This document shows, one piece after another, positions 8,479-17,726 of a stretch of 64,000 nt of DNA. The DNA lies in contig JAJZJM010000002.1 of assembly GCA_021810105.1 (NCBI GenBank), positions 62,001 to 126,000 of the forward strand, in the 5' to 3' direction. The notes below the pieces were generated by a model that saw only the letters and a list, made by a program, of their open reading frames with translations, was not told where the DNA came from and searched no databases. This DNA comes from Microcaldota archaeon (GTDB lineage: Archaea; Micrarchaeota; Micrarchaeia; Micrarchaeales; Micrarchaeaceae). How positions within the stretch are numbered: the first letter of the stretch is position 1; the number at the start of each line of letters is the position of its first letter. A program made the translations under genes and the position numbers.

Positions 8479-9701
8479 TCCCCTATAGATTCGATATCCT
8501 TCAGCGCTTTCTCCTTATCGGGCTTCTGCCCGGCACCCACGCCCCTCAATAAAATTGATGCGATTATTGATATCACAACAGTAGCAAATATTATGATAGA
8601 GTATGAGAGACTGCTTATTATGCCGGCATCGAGTGCGATTATCGCTATCGCAACCCCTACCGCGCCCCTCCCTGAGAGAATCCCTGCTGCCCTCCTGTTC
8701 TTTTTTGGATAGCTTCCCGGGATTATTTTGCTGGAGAGCTTGTGCGTAAGCGTATAAGAAGAGACTATTGCCGCTGCTATTATAACTGCGACTCCGATTG
8801 CTATCTTAATAGACATGTCTGCATAATCCAGTAGGGCACTTGCCCCAGCGATCCCGAAAAAGAGTGGTATGAAAAATCCATCCGTTATTCTGCCAAAGGT
8901 TCTTGTAACCCTTCCATATGCGCTCCTGCCAGAAATTATGGAGTGCACTATAAGCCCTGCAAAAAATGCGCCGACTATGTATGTTATCCCTATGTAATTG
9001 AAGAGCGCAGCTAAGAAAAATCCGAATATAAGTATTATGCCATATGCGATGTTGCTGCTTTTTAGAAGGGGCTTGATGCGCCTCATCGCTTTATTGAGCC
9101 CCTTTGCATAGCGCCTTACTATTTTTTCTGCTGCGATGATTATGAATATCAGTATGCCCGTCTCTATCAGCACAGTTTCCGCACTTGAGAAAGGCCTTGA
9201 TATGAAGATAAGCAGCACAAATGCGAGTATGTCTGTTAGTATTACAGACGAGAGTATGAAGTAGCCTGTCACCTTATCAAGAAGCTTATATCTTCTTACC
9301 AATACCGAGATTATGGATATTGAAGGCACGGTTATTGCGAGAGACATTGCAAAACTTTCTGTGGAACCAAAGCCAAGAAGCAGGTATGCCAGAGAGGATA
9401 CGAATATTAGAGGGAGTATGAAGCTTGCTACGGAAAATGAAAACGCTTTGCTTATGCTCTTGGTTATCAACTCTGTCCTCATGCCCATACCTATGAAGAA
9501 CATTATGAAGAAGAGGGAGATAGACTCTATTGCACTCAATTGCAGGGATAGCTGTATTATGCCGAAAACTGTGGGTCCAAGTATCAGTCCCGCTAGAAGA
9601 GCACCAGCAACAGCCGGCAGGTCAAACTGCTCGAATACCTCTCCCACTATTATTGTAGCTGCAAGAATTATCAGAACCTGGCCTATTATTTCAAATGGCA
9701 A
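8469..9701 (-). CDS. Cation:proton antiporter, CPA2 (KefB/NapA-like) family
   Basis: 410 residues with about 12 hydrophobic segments and no soluble C-terminal RCK domain. The start (VGEVFEQFDLPAVAGALLAGLILGPTVFG) is the CPA2 signature, and the C-terminal half has RAAGILSGRGAVGVAIAIIALDAGI. It probably exchanges Na+ or K+ for protons across the cytoplasmic membrane. The start is TTG 9701 with AGGTG five bases upstream. It overlaps the methyltransferase gene by 10 bases. Ion specificity cannot be read from sequence. Confidence 0.9.
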   Translation of the reverse strand: MPFEIIGQVLIILAATIIVGEVFEQFDLPAVAGALLAGLILGPTVFGIIQLSLQLSAIESISLFFIMFFIGMGMRTELITKSISKAFSFSVASFILPLIFVSSLAYLLLGFGSTESFAMSLAITVPSISIISVLVRRYKLLDKVTGYFILSSVILTDILAFVLLIFISRPFSSAETVLIETGILIFIIIAAEKIVRRYAKGLNKAMRRIKPLLKSSNIAYGIILIFGFFLAALFNYIGITYIVGAFFAGLIVHSIISGRSAYGRVTRTFGRITDGFFIPLFFGIAGASALLDYADMSIKIAIGVAVIIAAAIVSSYTLTHKLSSKIIPGSYPKKNRRAAGILSGRGAVGVAIAIIALDAGIISSLSYSIIIFATVVISIIASILLRGVGAGQKPDKEKALKDIESIGEWD

Positions 9702-9814
9702 TGCAGCACCTCTGGATATTTGTATATTTTAGTTAACTATTTTATTTATTATATCCACTACAGAAACATTTATAGAGTTTGGAGCAAAACAGTTACGTCT
9801 ATTCGAGTGTTACA

Positions 9815-10810
9815 ATGAATCAAGGCAGCGGAATTCAGGATGCGATAGTGGTCAACTCTCTTGTGAAGAGATTCGGAAGCTTCACAGCAGTTAAAGGAAT
9901 ATCTTTTTCCGTAAAGGCTGGGGAGATATTCGGACTTCTCGGGCCGAACGGAGCCGGAAAAACCACAACTATATCAATGATGACCACTGTGCTCAGCCAT
10001 ACATCCGGAACAATCAAACTTTTCGGAGTTGATGCTTTGGCTGCCAAGGATAGCGCAAGACAGATGATAGGGATAGTGTTCCAAGACCCTTCTCTAGACG
10101 ACGAACTTACAGCTTGGGAAAACCTTGACTTTCATGCCAGGCTGTACGGAGTTAAAGAGGGTAAAAAAGAGATAATAGAGAAGGTGCTCAGGCTTGTAGA
10201 GCTTCAAGACAAAGCTGACAGGCAGGTAAAGACATTTTCTGGAGGGATGAAAAGAAGGCTTGAGATTGCCAGAGGCTTCATACACCATCCAAAAGTGCTC
10301 TTCCTTGATGAGCCGACATTGGGATTGGACCCTCAAACAAGAAGAAACATCTGGGATTACATAACTAAGCTGAACAGGGAGCAGGGGTTGACGATAATAT
10401 TGACAACGCACTACCTTGAGGAAGCAGATTCGCTCTGCAACAGAATTGCAATAATAGATCATGGCAAAATAATAAAATCAGGCACTCCTGATGAGTTGAA
10501 AAGGTCTCTTGGGGGAGACGTTGTAAGGATAGGAGTTGGAAGGAAAACGGAACTTATGCGCTTGCTTAAAGGAAAGCCGTTCATAATTAGCGTGAAGGAA
10601 TCGGATGAAGGCCTTGAGATATCCGCTAAAGATGGCTCTAAGGCGATTCCTATGATAACCAGGATAGCAGACACTAAAGGCATAAGCATATCGTATGCAA
10701 CAGTGAAGCGGCCCAGCCTAGAAGATGTATTTATACACCTGACAGGGAGAAATATACGCGAGGAGGGGGCTGATAGAGAATCGTCATGGAAAAAATTCAG
10801 GGGGAGATGA
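9815..10810 (+). CDS. ABC transporter ATPase (DrrA/ABC-2 type)
   Basis: ATPase subunit of an ABC-2 exporter. Walker A is GPNGAGKTT, the Q-loop VFQDPSLDDEL, the signature FSGGMKRRLEIARG, Walker B VLFLDEPTLGLDP and the switch histidine TTH. The C-terminal extension is the usual daunorubicin-type regulatory domain. The track uses TTG 9779; ATG 9815 is preferred because a TATA box (catttatagag, about 9768-9778) would start transcription near 9800. The next gene, its permease, overlaps the 3' end by 25 bases. Substrate unknown. Confidence 0.92.
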   Translation: MNQGSGIQDAIVVNSLVKRFGSFTAVKGISFSVKAGEIFGLLGPNGAGKTTTISMMTTVLSHTSGTIKLFGVDALAAKDSARQMIGIVFQDPSLDDELTAWENLDFHARLYGVKEGKKEIIEKVLRLVELQDKADRQVKTFSGGMKRRLEIARGFIHHPKVLFLDEPTLGLDPQTRRNIWDYITKLNREQGLTIILTTHYLEEADSLCNRIAIIDHGKIIKSGTPDELKRSLGGDVVRIGVGRKTELMRLLKGKPFIISVKESDEGLEISAKDGSKAIPMITRIADTKGISISYATVKRPSLEDVFIHLTGRNIREEGADRESSWKKFRGR

Positions 10811-11589
10811 TGACAGGGACAATCGATGCTGTGTATACAATTTGGCTTAGGGAGATGAAGAGGTTCCTAAAATCAAAATCAAGGATGGTAGGCAGCGGAG
10901 GCCAGCCGCTAATCTGGCTAGCGATTGTTGGCGTAGGGCTTGGAGCAGCATTCGCTTTGAAGGTAAACGGCAGCGTGCCATACCTTACGTTTGTGTCTCC
11001 AGGACTAATAGGCATGACCATACTTTTCAGCTCGATATTTGCTGGCGTGAGCGTTATATGGGACAGGCAGTTCGGATTCCTTAAGGAGATACTTGTAGCC
11101 CCTGTTTCAAGATTGAGCATTGTTCTCGGCAAGATAGCAGGCAGCAGCACAATTGCGGTTATGACAGCCCTTCTAATACTTGTTGTAGTGATAGTATTCG
11201 GGATAGTCCCTATAGCAAGCTTGTCCGTATTGGGGATAATAGAGCTCCTCATATTCATGCTTCTTACATCGGCTACATTCGTTGCAATGGGCCTGATAAT
11301 AGCCGCACTGATAAACAACATAGAGAGCTTCCAGGTGCTCATAAACTTCCTTGTAATGCCGCTTTTCTTCCTTTCCGGTGCGCTCTTTCCCATAAGCGGT
11401 GCGCTTCCGATATGGCTTGATGCATTATCGCATATAGACCCGTTATTCTATGCGATCGATGGAATGCGCGCATCGCTGATACATTTCTCCACTTATCCGC
11501 TCATCGTAGACATGGCCGTCACAATAATATGCGCCGTAATCTTCATAACAATAGCAACGGCACTGTTTAGCAGGATAGAGGGGAAATGA
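10786..11589 (+). CDS. ABC-2 type permease (DrrB family)
   Basis: 267-residue permease with six hydrophobic segments, the partner of the upstream ATPase. It carries the ABC-2 family stretches FGFLKEILVAPVSR and FLSGALFPISGALP. ATG 10786 lies inside the ATPase gene. ATG 10807 in the same frame, overlapping the ATPase stop, is an alternative start, although the GGGGGAG there is too close to serve it well. The pair forms a complete exporter for an unknown lipid, glycan or hydrophobic compound. Confidence 0.9.
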   Translation: MEKIQGEMMTGTIDAVYTIWLREMKRFLKSKSRMVGSGGQPLIWLAIVGVGLGAAFALKVNGSVPYLTFVSPGLIGMTILFSSIFAGVSVIWDRQFGFLKEILVAPVSRLSIVLGKIAGSSTIAVMTALLILVVVIVFGIVPIASLSVLGIIELLIFMLLTSATFVAMGLIIAALINNIESFQVLINFLVMPLFFLSGALFPISGALPIWLDALSHIDPLFYAIDGMRASLIHFSTYPLIVDMAVTIICAVIFITIATALFSRIEGK

Positions 11590-11675
11590 CCCTTCAATAT
11601 GTTTAAATATCTGGGAAGAATAATAGATATTACCACGTTGTTACGGCACGGCAAAGCATTTTGAAGGGAGTGTTT

Positions 11676-11999
11676 ATGACTGTTGAAAAAAAGTTACCAG
11701 GTGAGAGAGGAGCCACTACTAAAGACTTCACTCTAGACTTATTTCCGGAAAGCATGGAACAATGGAATAGAATTATCCGCGAATCAGCCATTCCTCTTAC
11801 TGAAAAAGATGCCAGAGAAATGGATGAGGAAGGCATAGATGAAATACGCGGCAGAGCTGCAACTTTAAAGTTTAGCGGCGAACTGGGAGCCGGAAAAAGC
11901 CTTAATGAAGCCGCTGCTGAATCTGAAAAGGTCAGACATGCTCAGATTCCTGATCCAGGAATATACATGAAAAGGTTTAGAAGGGCGACTGAAAAATGA
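11676..11999 (+). CDS. Hypothetical protein, 107 aa
   Basis: Unrecognised charged soluble protein. The track begins at TTG 11661, but ATG 11676 follows a GGGAG ribosome site and is preferred. A TATA-like tttaaatat lies about 70 bases upstream. The string SGELGAGKS resembles a Walker A loop, but the short protein has no Walker B motif or nucleotide-binding core, so no ATPase call is made. It is followed after 17 bases by a second small orphan, and the two may form an operon. Confidence 0.6.
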   Translation: MTVEKKLPGERGATTKDFTLDLFPESMEQWNRIIRESAIPLTEKDAREMDEEGIDEIRGRAATLKFSGELGAGKSLNEAAAESEKVRHAQIPDPGIYMKRFRRATEK

Positions 12000-12016
12000 T
12001 ATATTGAGTTGGTCGA

Positions 12017-12214
12017 ATGCCAAGTGCAGGTCACTTAAAACTCATGGATGATGTATGCATAGACACCACCCAGAATTCTATAATAATACCAATTGAGACA
12101 GTTGAGCGCGCTGAGCGTTTTGCAAAATTTGTTGCATTGGAGCAAAGACTCCTGAGGCGCCTTGAATCCGAATATGGCACTCCGGAAGATATGCTTAGAA
12201 AATTAAAAAGGTAA
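12017..12214 (+). CDS. Hypothetical protein, 65 aa
   Basis: Small helical basic protein starting MPSAGHLKLM and ending RLESEYGTPEDMLRKLKR. It sits 17 bases after the 107-aa orphan and converges with the RNase P RNA. No known toxin, antitoxin or DNA-binding motif is recognised. The AT-rich bases around 12215-12267 hold no further gene. Confidence 0.5.
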   Translation: MPSAGHLKLMDDVCIDTTQNSIIIPIETVERAERFAKFVALEQRLLRRLESEYGTPEDMLRKLKR

Positions 12215-12267
12215 TGTAGCACGTCTTCCAATTGCTGATTTGGCTTTTTCTTTTTAGATTTCAAAGG

Positions 12268-12501
12268 TAGTGGCGGGCCGTAGCCCTCCTTCTGTTTTAG
12301 GCAGCATTAGACTGAGCGGCGTAAAGCCTTGCATACTCATCTGCGCATTTCCCCAGCCGTTTCATCCGCTTGTATGCGCTCGTAGTGTCATCGCTTTATG
12401 CATATTCGCGGTATCGTTTCTGTTCCGGTTATGGCCTTAAGCCGTATGCGCTCTGTATGGGAGGAGCTTCCTCCTTTCGGTAAGCTGCCCACCCGCCACT
12501 G
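12268..12501 (-). ncRNA. rnpB: RNase P RNA
   Basis: Catalytic RNA that removes tRNA 5' leaders. It fills an otherwise gene-free stretch. On the minus strand the ends pair as P1 (AGTGGCGGG with CCCGCCACT). Conserved region I is GGAGGAAGCTCCTCC and region V is ACAGAAGGAGGGCT. Their pairing makes helix P4 (AGCUCCUCC with GGAGGGCU) with the universal bulged uridine. CAGAAACGATACCGC matches regions II/III. At about 234 nt it is compact for an archaeal P RNA. A TATA-like ATAATAAAA lies 25-30 bases upstream. Confidence 0.9.
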
Positions 12502-12559
12502 TTATTAAGTGCAAAATCGTTTTATTATGCTTTTCTGTATGAGATGCCGAAGAGCAAGC

Positions 12560-12751
12560 TTAAGCAAGCTTTATGTCTGAGCCAGTCACAGTTTTCCTTT
12601 TTGCATGGGCGGCAAGTTTTACCGCCTTCTGGGCAATCTCGAAAGCATTCCTATTCAGGCGCTTCTGCATCTCTGATGCCGCTTCATCGCTTACCCTGAA
12701 AGCGCCCGCCTCTTTCAGTATCTTCTTTATAGTTCCTTTAGTTATGTACAC
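12560..12751 (-). CDS. Archaeal histone
   Basis: Single histone-fold protein that compacts DNA as dimers or multimers. Helix 1 is IKKILKEAG, then VSDEAASEMQKRL begins the long helix and AHAKRKTVTGSDIKLA ends the fold. The track start is TTG 12781 (73 aa), but a TATA box at 12785-12792 would place the transcript start near 12764, downstream of it. GTG 12751 is therefore preferred: 63 residues, close to standard archaeal histones. The promoter lies inside the 3' end of the helicase gene. Confidence 0.9.
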   Translation of the reverse strand: MYITKGTIKKILKEAGAFRVSDEAASEMQKRLNRNAFEIAQKAVKLAAHAKRKTVTGSDIKLA

Positions 12752-12784
12752 CAGACCACGTCCTTTCTTATTACAAGTCAAAGC

Positions 12785-12792
12785 TTTTTATA
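12785..12792 (-). promoter_or_regulatory. TATA box of the histone gene
   Basis: TATAAAAA on the minus strand. Archaeal transcription starts about 25 bases downstream of TATA, which argues for the GTG 12751 start. The box overlaps the last codons of the helicase gene. Confidence 0.5.
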
Positions 12793-14902
12793 CCTGTGAT
12801 AAAACTTTCTCAGCAACATCTTTTCCTAGTATTGCTGGTATCCTTGCCCTGTTGCTTCTTATCTCAGCTATGCTTTTTATACCGTGATTATACAGCATTC
12901 TCGCCCTAACTCTTCCTACCTGCTGCAGCCTTATCAGGTCAAGCAGCTCATCCTTTATACCGTATCTCAATCTGACTCTCATGTCTATAAGCTTTCTTTG
13001 CGGCTTTTTCAGTATCTTTGCAAGCTCTATAGCGGAGTATATGAGCCAATCCGCATTAGTCACTTTAGTATATAAAGCGCCGGGAGTTGAAGAATATTTC
13101 TCAACTATCTCCGGTTCCTTCATCTCCTCTGCCCAGTCATTTAACATCAAGGCTGTTGCAAATGCGCCCTCTGGATCATAGTTACCGTAATCCTCTGGAG
13201 AGAACTCCTTAAGCCTTCCTTTTGAGGTGTTGTACATATATGCTGTGAATTCTTCCTCTGCAGATGAGGTTACCCTTACATACGGCCGCATCTCGAGAGT
13301 GTTGCATATCATGAATAAAGCATCTATGGGCTTTTTAGCATCCTCAAGGGAGTCTATCATCCATTTTGCAGAGAGGGGGTCTATGTAAAGCTCGCTAACT
13401 CTGCTTCCAAGCTTTGTTGCAGAATATTTTCCCCATTGCCCCTCTATCATCTCCCATTTTGCCAGATCCTCTAAGACCTCTCCTATAAGATTGTCTATAT
13501 GGCTCCGCTTTCCATACTGGAGAGCGTAGAAGCTCTTTGCAAAAAAGGCCTTCATGCTCTCTGGATCGTTTACTATGTTTGCAGATATCAAGGAGAGCAC
13601 GTGCGACCTTAGAACAGGCACAACTCCAAGGCTTGATTCTATAGGATCCGGAGATGCGGCTATGTAATTAGCGAATAGCTCCTTCATTCTCTCTTTTGTA
13701 GGCGCTATTATCAACGCCCTTCCTTCAGTATCGTATCTTGGCCTGCCAGCCCTGCCGAACAGCTGCAGCACCTCATTTACGCCCAAGCTGTCGCTCCCAT
13801 AACCCCCATATCTGTACAAGTCCCTGACAAGGACTGTATGCGCAGGCATATTTACCCCAAAGCCCAGGGTGGTTGTGGAGCACATTACTTTGATCATGTT
13901 TTCCTTGAATGCATCCTCGAGGATCTGTCTTTGGGCGTTAAGCAGGCCAGCGTGGTGAAACGCAACTCCGCTTTTGACAAGCTTTCCAAGCTTTTCGCAC
14001 TGCTCGGTAGGCCGTTCTAGGACACCGGTTACCTGCTTGCTTATCGCTGAGAGTTTTTCAGCATTGCCTTTCGACAATGCATCTCCGAGCTCGGCTGCAA
14101 GCCTTTTGGCGCCAGCCTCAGCGTTCCTGCGTGTAGAATAGAAGATCAGTATCTGCTTTTTCTGAAGCAGAGTATCTTGCACCACCCTGACCTCCGGTAT
14201 CTTGCTGCTTCCATCAAGCATAACCTCTGTCTCAGGATATTCCTCTCCGTAATAGACCTTTGAGTCCAGAGTAACGCCTTTCGAGAGCTTTACAGGCCTG
14301 TAATCGCTCTCTATGAGCTCTGCATTCAGCCATTTGGCTATCTCTTTTGCATTTCCTATTGTGGCGCTGAGCGCTATCAGCTGCGCCTCGCTCATTGAGA
14401 TTATCTTGGTTATAAGTACCTCAAGAGCAGGACCGCGGGAAATGTCACCCAGCATGTGTATCTCATCGAATACAAAGCAGCCGACCCTGCCAAGCCATTC
14501 TATGCCATGGCGCATGAGGCTGTCAAATTTTTCGGTTGATACGAATATCATGTCGTACTCTGATAACCAATCATCCTGAGAGTCGAGGTCGCCTATCGAC
14601 ATAGCGGTTTTTATGTATGGATACGCCTGCTTGAACTCATTGAACTTTTCAGTAACTAGCGCGCGCATGGGCGCTATATAAACAGCTTTTCTTCTCTTTG
14701 AAAGTATAGAATTAACGCATCCGATCTCAGCTATGAGGGTCTTGCCGCTTGCTGTGGGGGCTGCAACGACTATATTATTTGAAGAGAGCAATCCGTGATT
14801 TATCGAGAGCTCTTGCGGAGGGGTCAGCTTGTGCATCCCTCGGCCAGTTATAGATTCTATTATCTCATATGGCAGTTTACCTTTTAGAGAGAGGACATCC
14901 AT
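12788..14902 (-). CDS. hel308: Hel308-type Ski2-like DNA helicase
   Basis: Superfamily 2 helicase that remodels stalled replication forks. It is 704 residues, the usual length. Walker A APTASGKT is at 48-55, the DEIH box at 146-149 and SATIGN is motif III. ATTTLGFGVNMPAHTV and QLFGRAGRPRYD are motifs V and VI. The winged-helix and ratchet domains follow, and the C-terminus (RARMLYNHGIKSIAEI) is the helix-hairpin-helix domain 5. ATG 14902 begins directly MDVLSLKGKLPYEII. It is divergent from the pilin cluster across about 160 bases. Confidence 0.95.
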   Translation of the reverse strand: MDVLSLKGKLPYEIIESITGRGMHKLTPPQELSINHGLLSSNNIVVAAPTASGKTLIAEIGCVNSILSKRRKAVYIAPMRALVTEKFNEFKQAYPYIKTAMSIGDLDSQDDWLSEYDMIFVSTEKFDSLMRHGIEWLGRVGCFVFDEIHMLGDISRGPALEVLITKIISMSEAQLIALSATIGNAKEIAKWLNAELIESDYRPVKLSKGVTLDSKVYYGEEYPETEVMLDGSSKIPEVRVVQDTLLQKKQILIFYSTRRNAEAGAKRLAAELGDALSKGNAEKLSAISKQVTGVLERPTEQCEKLGKLVKSGVAFHHAGLLNAQRQILEDAFKENMIKVMCSTTTLGFGVNMPAHTVLVRDLYRYGGYGSDSLGVNEVLQLFGRAGRPRYDTEGRALIIAPTKERMKELFANYIAASPDPIESSLGVVPVLRSHVLSLISANIVNDPESMKAFFAKSFYALQYGKRSHIDNLIGEVLEDLAKWEMIEGQWGKYSATKLGSRVSELYIDPLSAKWMIDSLEDAKKPIDALFMICNTLEMRPYVRVTSSAEEEFTAYMYNTSKGRLKEFSPEDYGNYDPEGAFATALMLNDWAEEMKEPEIVEKYSSTPGALYTKVTNADWLIYSAIELAKILKKPQRKLIDMRVRLRYGIKDELLDLIRLQQVGRVRARMLYNHGIKSIAEIRSNRARIPAILGKDVAEKVLSQV

Positions 14903-15061
14903 GCCTAATCTCTCGCAATTAAACTATTTATTTATAGCAGATATTTCATTTTTTGCAAATAAACAAAGGCAATTTAACCATGAAGCTGCAATGAACGATT
15001 ATTTTATATCTTATTGCGTATAACTAATGTTTTAATGAGAACGCAGGAATGCCGTGTAAAA

Positions 15062-17722
15062 ATGAATGGCCAGCTTGCGCTGGAGTTTATGATTGTATAC
15101 GCGATAGTACTTGTAGTGTTCGTAGTCATATTCGGATTGGTTGCGAATGAAAGATCTGCGACTTTGGGGGCGCAGGAAGCATCTCTGATGGAACTTATAG
15201 CGCAGAACGTTGCTGGAGGGATAAACCAGGCATTGAGCGCGGGTAGCGGTTATTCTGTAAGCATCCCTCTCACAGCAGGAGTCGGTTATATACCCTATAC
15301 CCTTCTTGTATCAACCAGTGGATTCATAAGCGCGCAGACGACTGTTGGAAAGGAGAATATTACTGGCATAGCTACCAGCAACGCAAGGAACCTTGTGATA
15401 AACGGAGCATTGATAAGCAGTTCTAACGGAATAAGCCTTTACAGCACGCCCACTTATCTTGGTGATGTTAATTTTTCTAACATAAAAGGCACAATATACG
15501 TTGATGAACCCATACCCTCTTTGTATTCGCTTGCTGGCATTCCCATACTTAGCCAGAAAGCCTCGCTAAAGCTCCCCTATTTCTCAGGGAGCAATAGCAT
15601 GATAACAGCTTTCAGCTCTGGCTATTCGAATCTGGAGATAACAAAAAACTTTACTGTTGAAGCCTGGGTTTATCTTTCGCCCCAGTCAGTACAATATTAT
15701 CCCATAGCTGGAGAGTTTGGAAGCTCTGCACAGCCCTTCATTTTGGCAGTGAGCGATAATGTCCCGGTAGTCCAGGTAAATGGACTCACGGAAAGCGCAT
15801 TCGCCAATGCGACTATCACTCAGGGGGGATGGTATGACCTTGCAGCTACATACAACGGAGTGTCCGCAACATTGTATATAGACGGCGTGCCCTCTGGCGG
15901 AAATACGATAGCAACTCCACCTTCAGGAGTTACAAATTTCAACATAGGCGCAGCACCATTCACAGCGTCCTTTTTTACAGGTTACATCGCAGACGTACAG
16001 CTATACAATGCATCATTGAACCAATCTCAGTTGGCAGACTTATATGCGGCAGGCCCTACAGCAAACCCAACGAATGAACTTTCGAAACTGCGAGGTTGGT
16101 GGCCGCTTAACGGCAACTCAAATGACTATTCAGGCTATGCTACACCCACAGCACAGCAAGACATAAGTTATCAGAATGCGGTTGACCTTAACATAGAGAC
16201 TCCAAGCCTTGCTGGAAGAGGTCTTGGAGGAGTTCCTCTTGCAATAGAATCAACTAATAATACACTGGGAGGGAGCAACAGCATTGCAATAGACTCTTAT
16301 AACGGGGGGCTACAAAGCACGCTAGTAACTTCGAACAACATAAATAAAACAACAAAAATACAAGTATTGCCTTTCCAGGGAAGCCTGTCCACAACTCCGG
16401 ACCTTAAAGGGTGGTGGCCTCTTGATACGGGAAACAGCACAGTAGCACCGGACTTTAGCGGAAACGGAAATTCTGGGAATTTTATTGATGGAAATTATTT
16501 TAGCCCAAACTCCACTACGAATTTCCTAACTGCGCAGTTCAATGGACAGAGCAGCTACATAAACGGCACTGGGATATATGCCTTCCCAATATCAAATTTC
16601 GAATGGGTTTATCCAGTAAATTATGGCAACAGCAATTTTGAAGTAATATCCGAATGGATAGGCTCAGTATATCAGCTCGCAATTAACGGAAATGGAGACC
16701 TTGTTTTGTGGAACGGTGCAAATGATTATGCTGGTCCGAATGTTCCTTTAAATGAATGGAGCCTTGTAGGATTTTATCTTAATAAGACCGATCTTGCACT
16801 TTATGTTAATGGGAAAAAAGAGACTTATTCGGTTAGCGGCACATATTTAACTACTCCAGTGTATAATTCCTGGATAGTCGGATGGCAGAATTGCTGCGGA
16901 AACAGGCATTTTAATGGATCGATATCAAACATAGAGGTATACAATGGCTTGTTTTCCAATACCGCATACCAACAATTATATAGCGAAGGCGTAACAGGCA
17001 CTCCTTTGGCAAATTATGGGTTGGTGGGATGGTGGCCGCTCTCTGGAACTGCCAAGAACTTAGCTATGGCATCAACTCCAAACGACTCAACTCCGCATAA
17101 TATCACATATAATTCCATAAATTACAATGGAATATTTCAGAAAAATCAGACAGAATTGCCTCTTTTCAACGGCAACACCGCTTATGTGAGCATACCGACC
17201 TCAAATGCGATTGACCCGATAGGAAATTTTACAGTACTGGCGTGGGCGAACCCTAGAGCATACAACACTAGCGGTGGGTTAATGTGCGTAGTTTGCAAAT
17301 GGGGGCAGACATATACAAAAGATGAGTATTTTATCGGTGTAGACGGTACAGGGCAGATGTTCGTAGCGATAGGAAACGGTGTGGACGAGAATGGACATAC
17401 ATCTAACCAAACCATACCCATAAATTCATGGACCCAGGTAGGCTTGGAATACAACATAAGCGGAGGGGCAGGTACCGAATATGGAATAATAAACGGGAGA
17501 AGATTCGTAATGTCTAAAGATTCTGGAGGCAGCAGCGTCCCTGCGAATCCAGTAGCTTTGGGCATAGGAGCCGAACTAGGATATGCTGTTCCATTCAGAT
17601 TTTTCAACGGCTCCATAGTGGGCGTTCAGGTTTATAACAGCACACTGACACCTGCCCAGATAGAGCAGCTCTATCTCCAGGGATTGCCGGTTCCTGAATC
17701 AATGAATGTTTCAGCGGGATGA
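15062..17722 (+). CDS. Large pilin-like LamG-repeat surface protein
   Basis: 886 residues. The N-terminus MNGQLALEFMIVYAIVLVVFVVIF is a class III (type IV pilin-like) signal: G before Q, Glu at +5 and a hydrophobic helix. ATG 15062 is preferred over the track's TTG 15014; ATG 15035 is another option. The rest is Ser/Thr/Asn-rich with many N-glycosylation sequons. Three LamG/concanavalin-like regions (about 165-340, 450-650, 655-880) are marked by the repeated phrase GWWPL. It is likely an adhesive pilus subunit or tip protein. It is the first of four co-directed genes with 4-11-base gaps or overlaps. Confidence 0.8.
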   Translation: MNGQLALEFMIVYAIVLVVFVVIFGLVANERSATLGAQEASLMELIAQNVAGGINQALSAGSGYSVSIPLTAGVGYIPYTLLVSTSGFISAQTTVGKENITGIATSNARNLVINGALISSSNGISLYSTPTYLGDVNFSNIKGTIYVDEPIPSLYSLAGIPILSQKASLKLPYFSGSNSMITAFSSGYSNLEITKNFTVEAWVYLSPQSVQYYPIAGEFGSSAQPFILAVSDNVPVVQVNGLTESAFANATITQGGWYDLAATYNGVSATLYIDGVPSGGNTIATPPSGVTNFNIGAAPFTASFFTGYIADVQLYNASLNQSQLADLYAAGPTANPTNELSKLRGWWPLNGNSNDYSGYATPTAQQDISYQNAVDLNIETPSLAGRGLGGVPLAIESTNNTLGGSNSIAIDSYNGGLQSTLVTSNNINKTTKIQVLPFQGSLSTTPDLKGWWPLDTGNSTVAPDFSGNGNSGNFIDGNYFSPNSTTNFLTAQFNGQSSYINGTGIYAFPISNFEWVYPVNYGNSNFEVISEWIGSVYQLAINGNGDLVLWNGANDYAGPNVPLNEWSLVGFYLNKTDLALYVNGKKETYSVSGTYLTTPVYNSWIVGWQNCCGNRHFNGSISNIEVYNGLFSNTAYQQLYSEGVTGTPLANYGLVGWWPLSGTAKNLAMASTPNDSTPHNITYNSINYNGIFQKNQTELPLFNGNTAYVSIPTSNAIDPIGNFTVLAWANPRAYNTSGGLMCVVCKWGQTYTKDEYFIGVDGTGQMFVAIGNGVDENGHTSNQTIPINSWTQVGLEYNISGGAGTEYGIINGRRFVMSKDSGGSSVPANPVALGIGAELGYAVPFRFFNGSIVGVQVYNSTLTPAQIEQLYLQGLPVPESMNVSAG

Positions 17723-17726
17723 TGGG

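Noticed and set aside
11900-11930. TsaE homologue based on GELGAGKS
   Set aside because: The rest of the TsaE domain, including Walker B, is missing.
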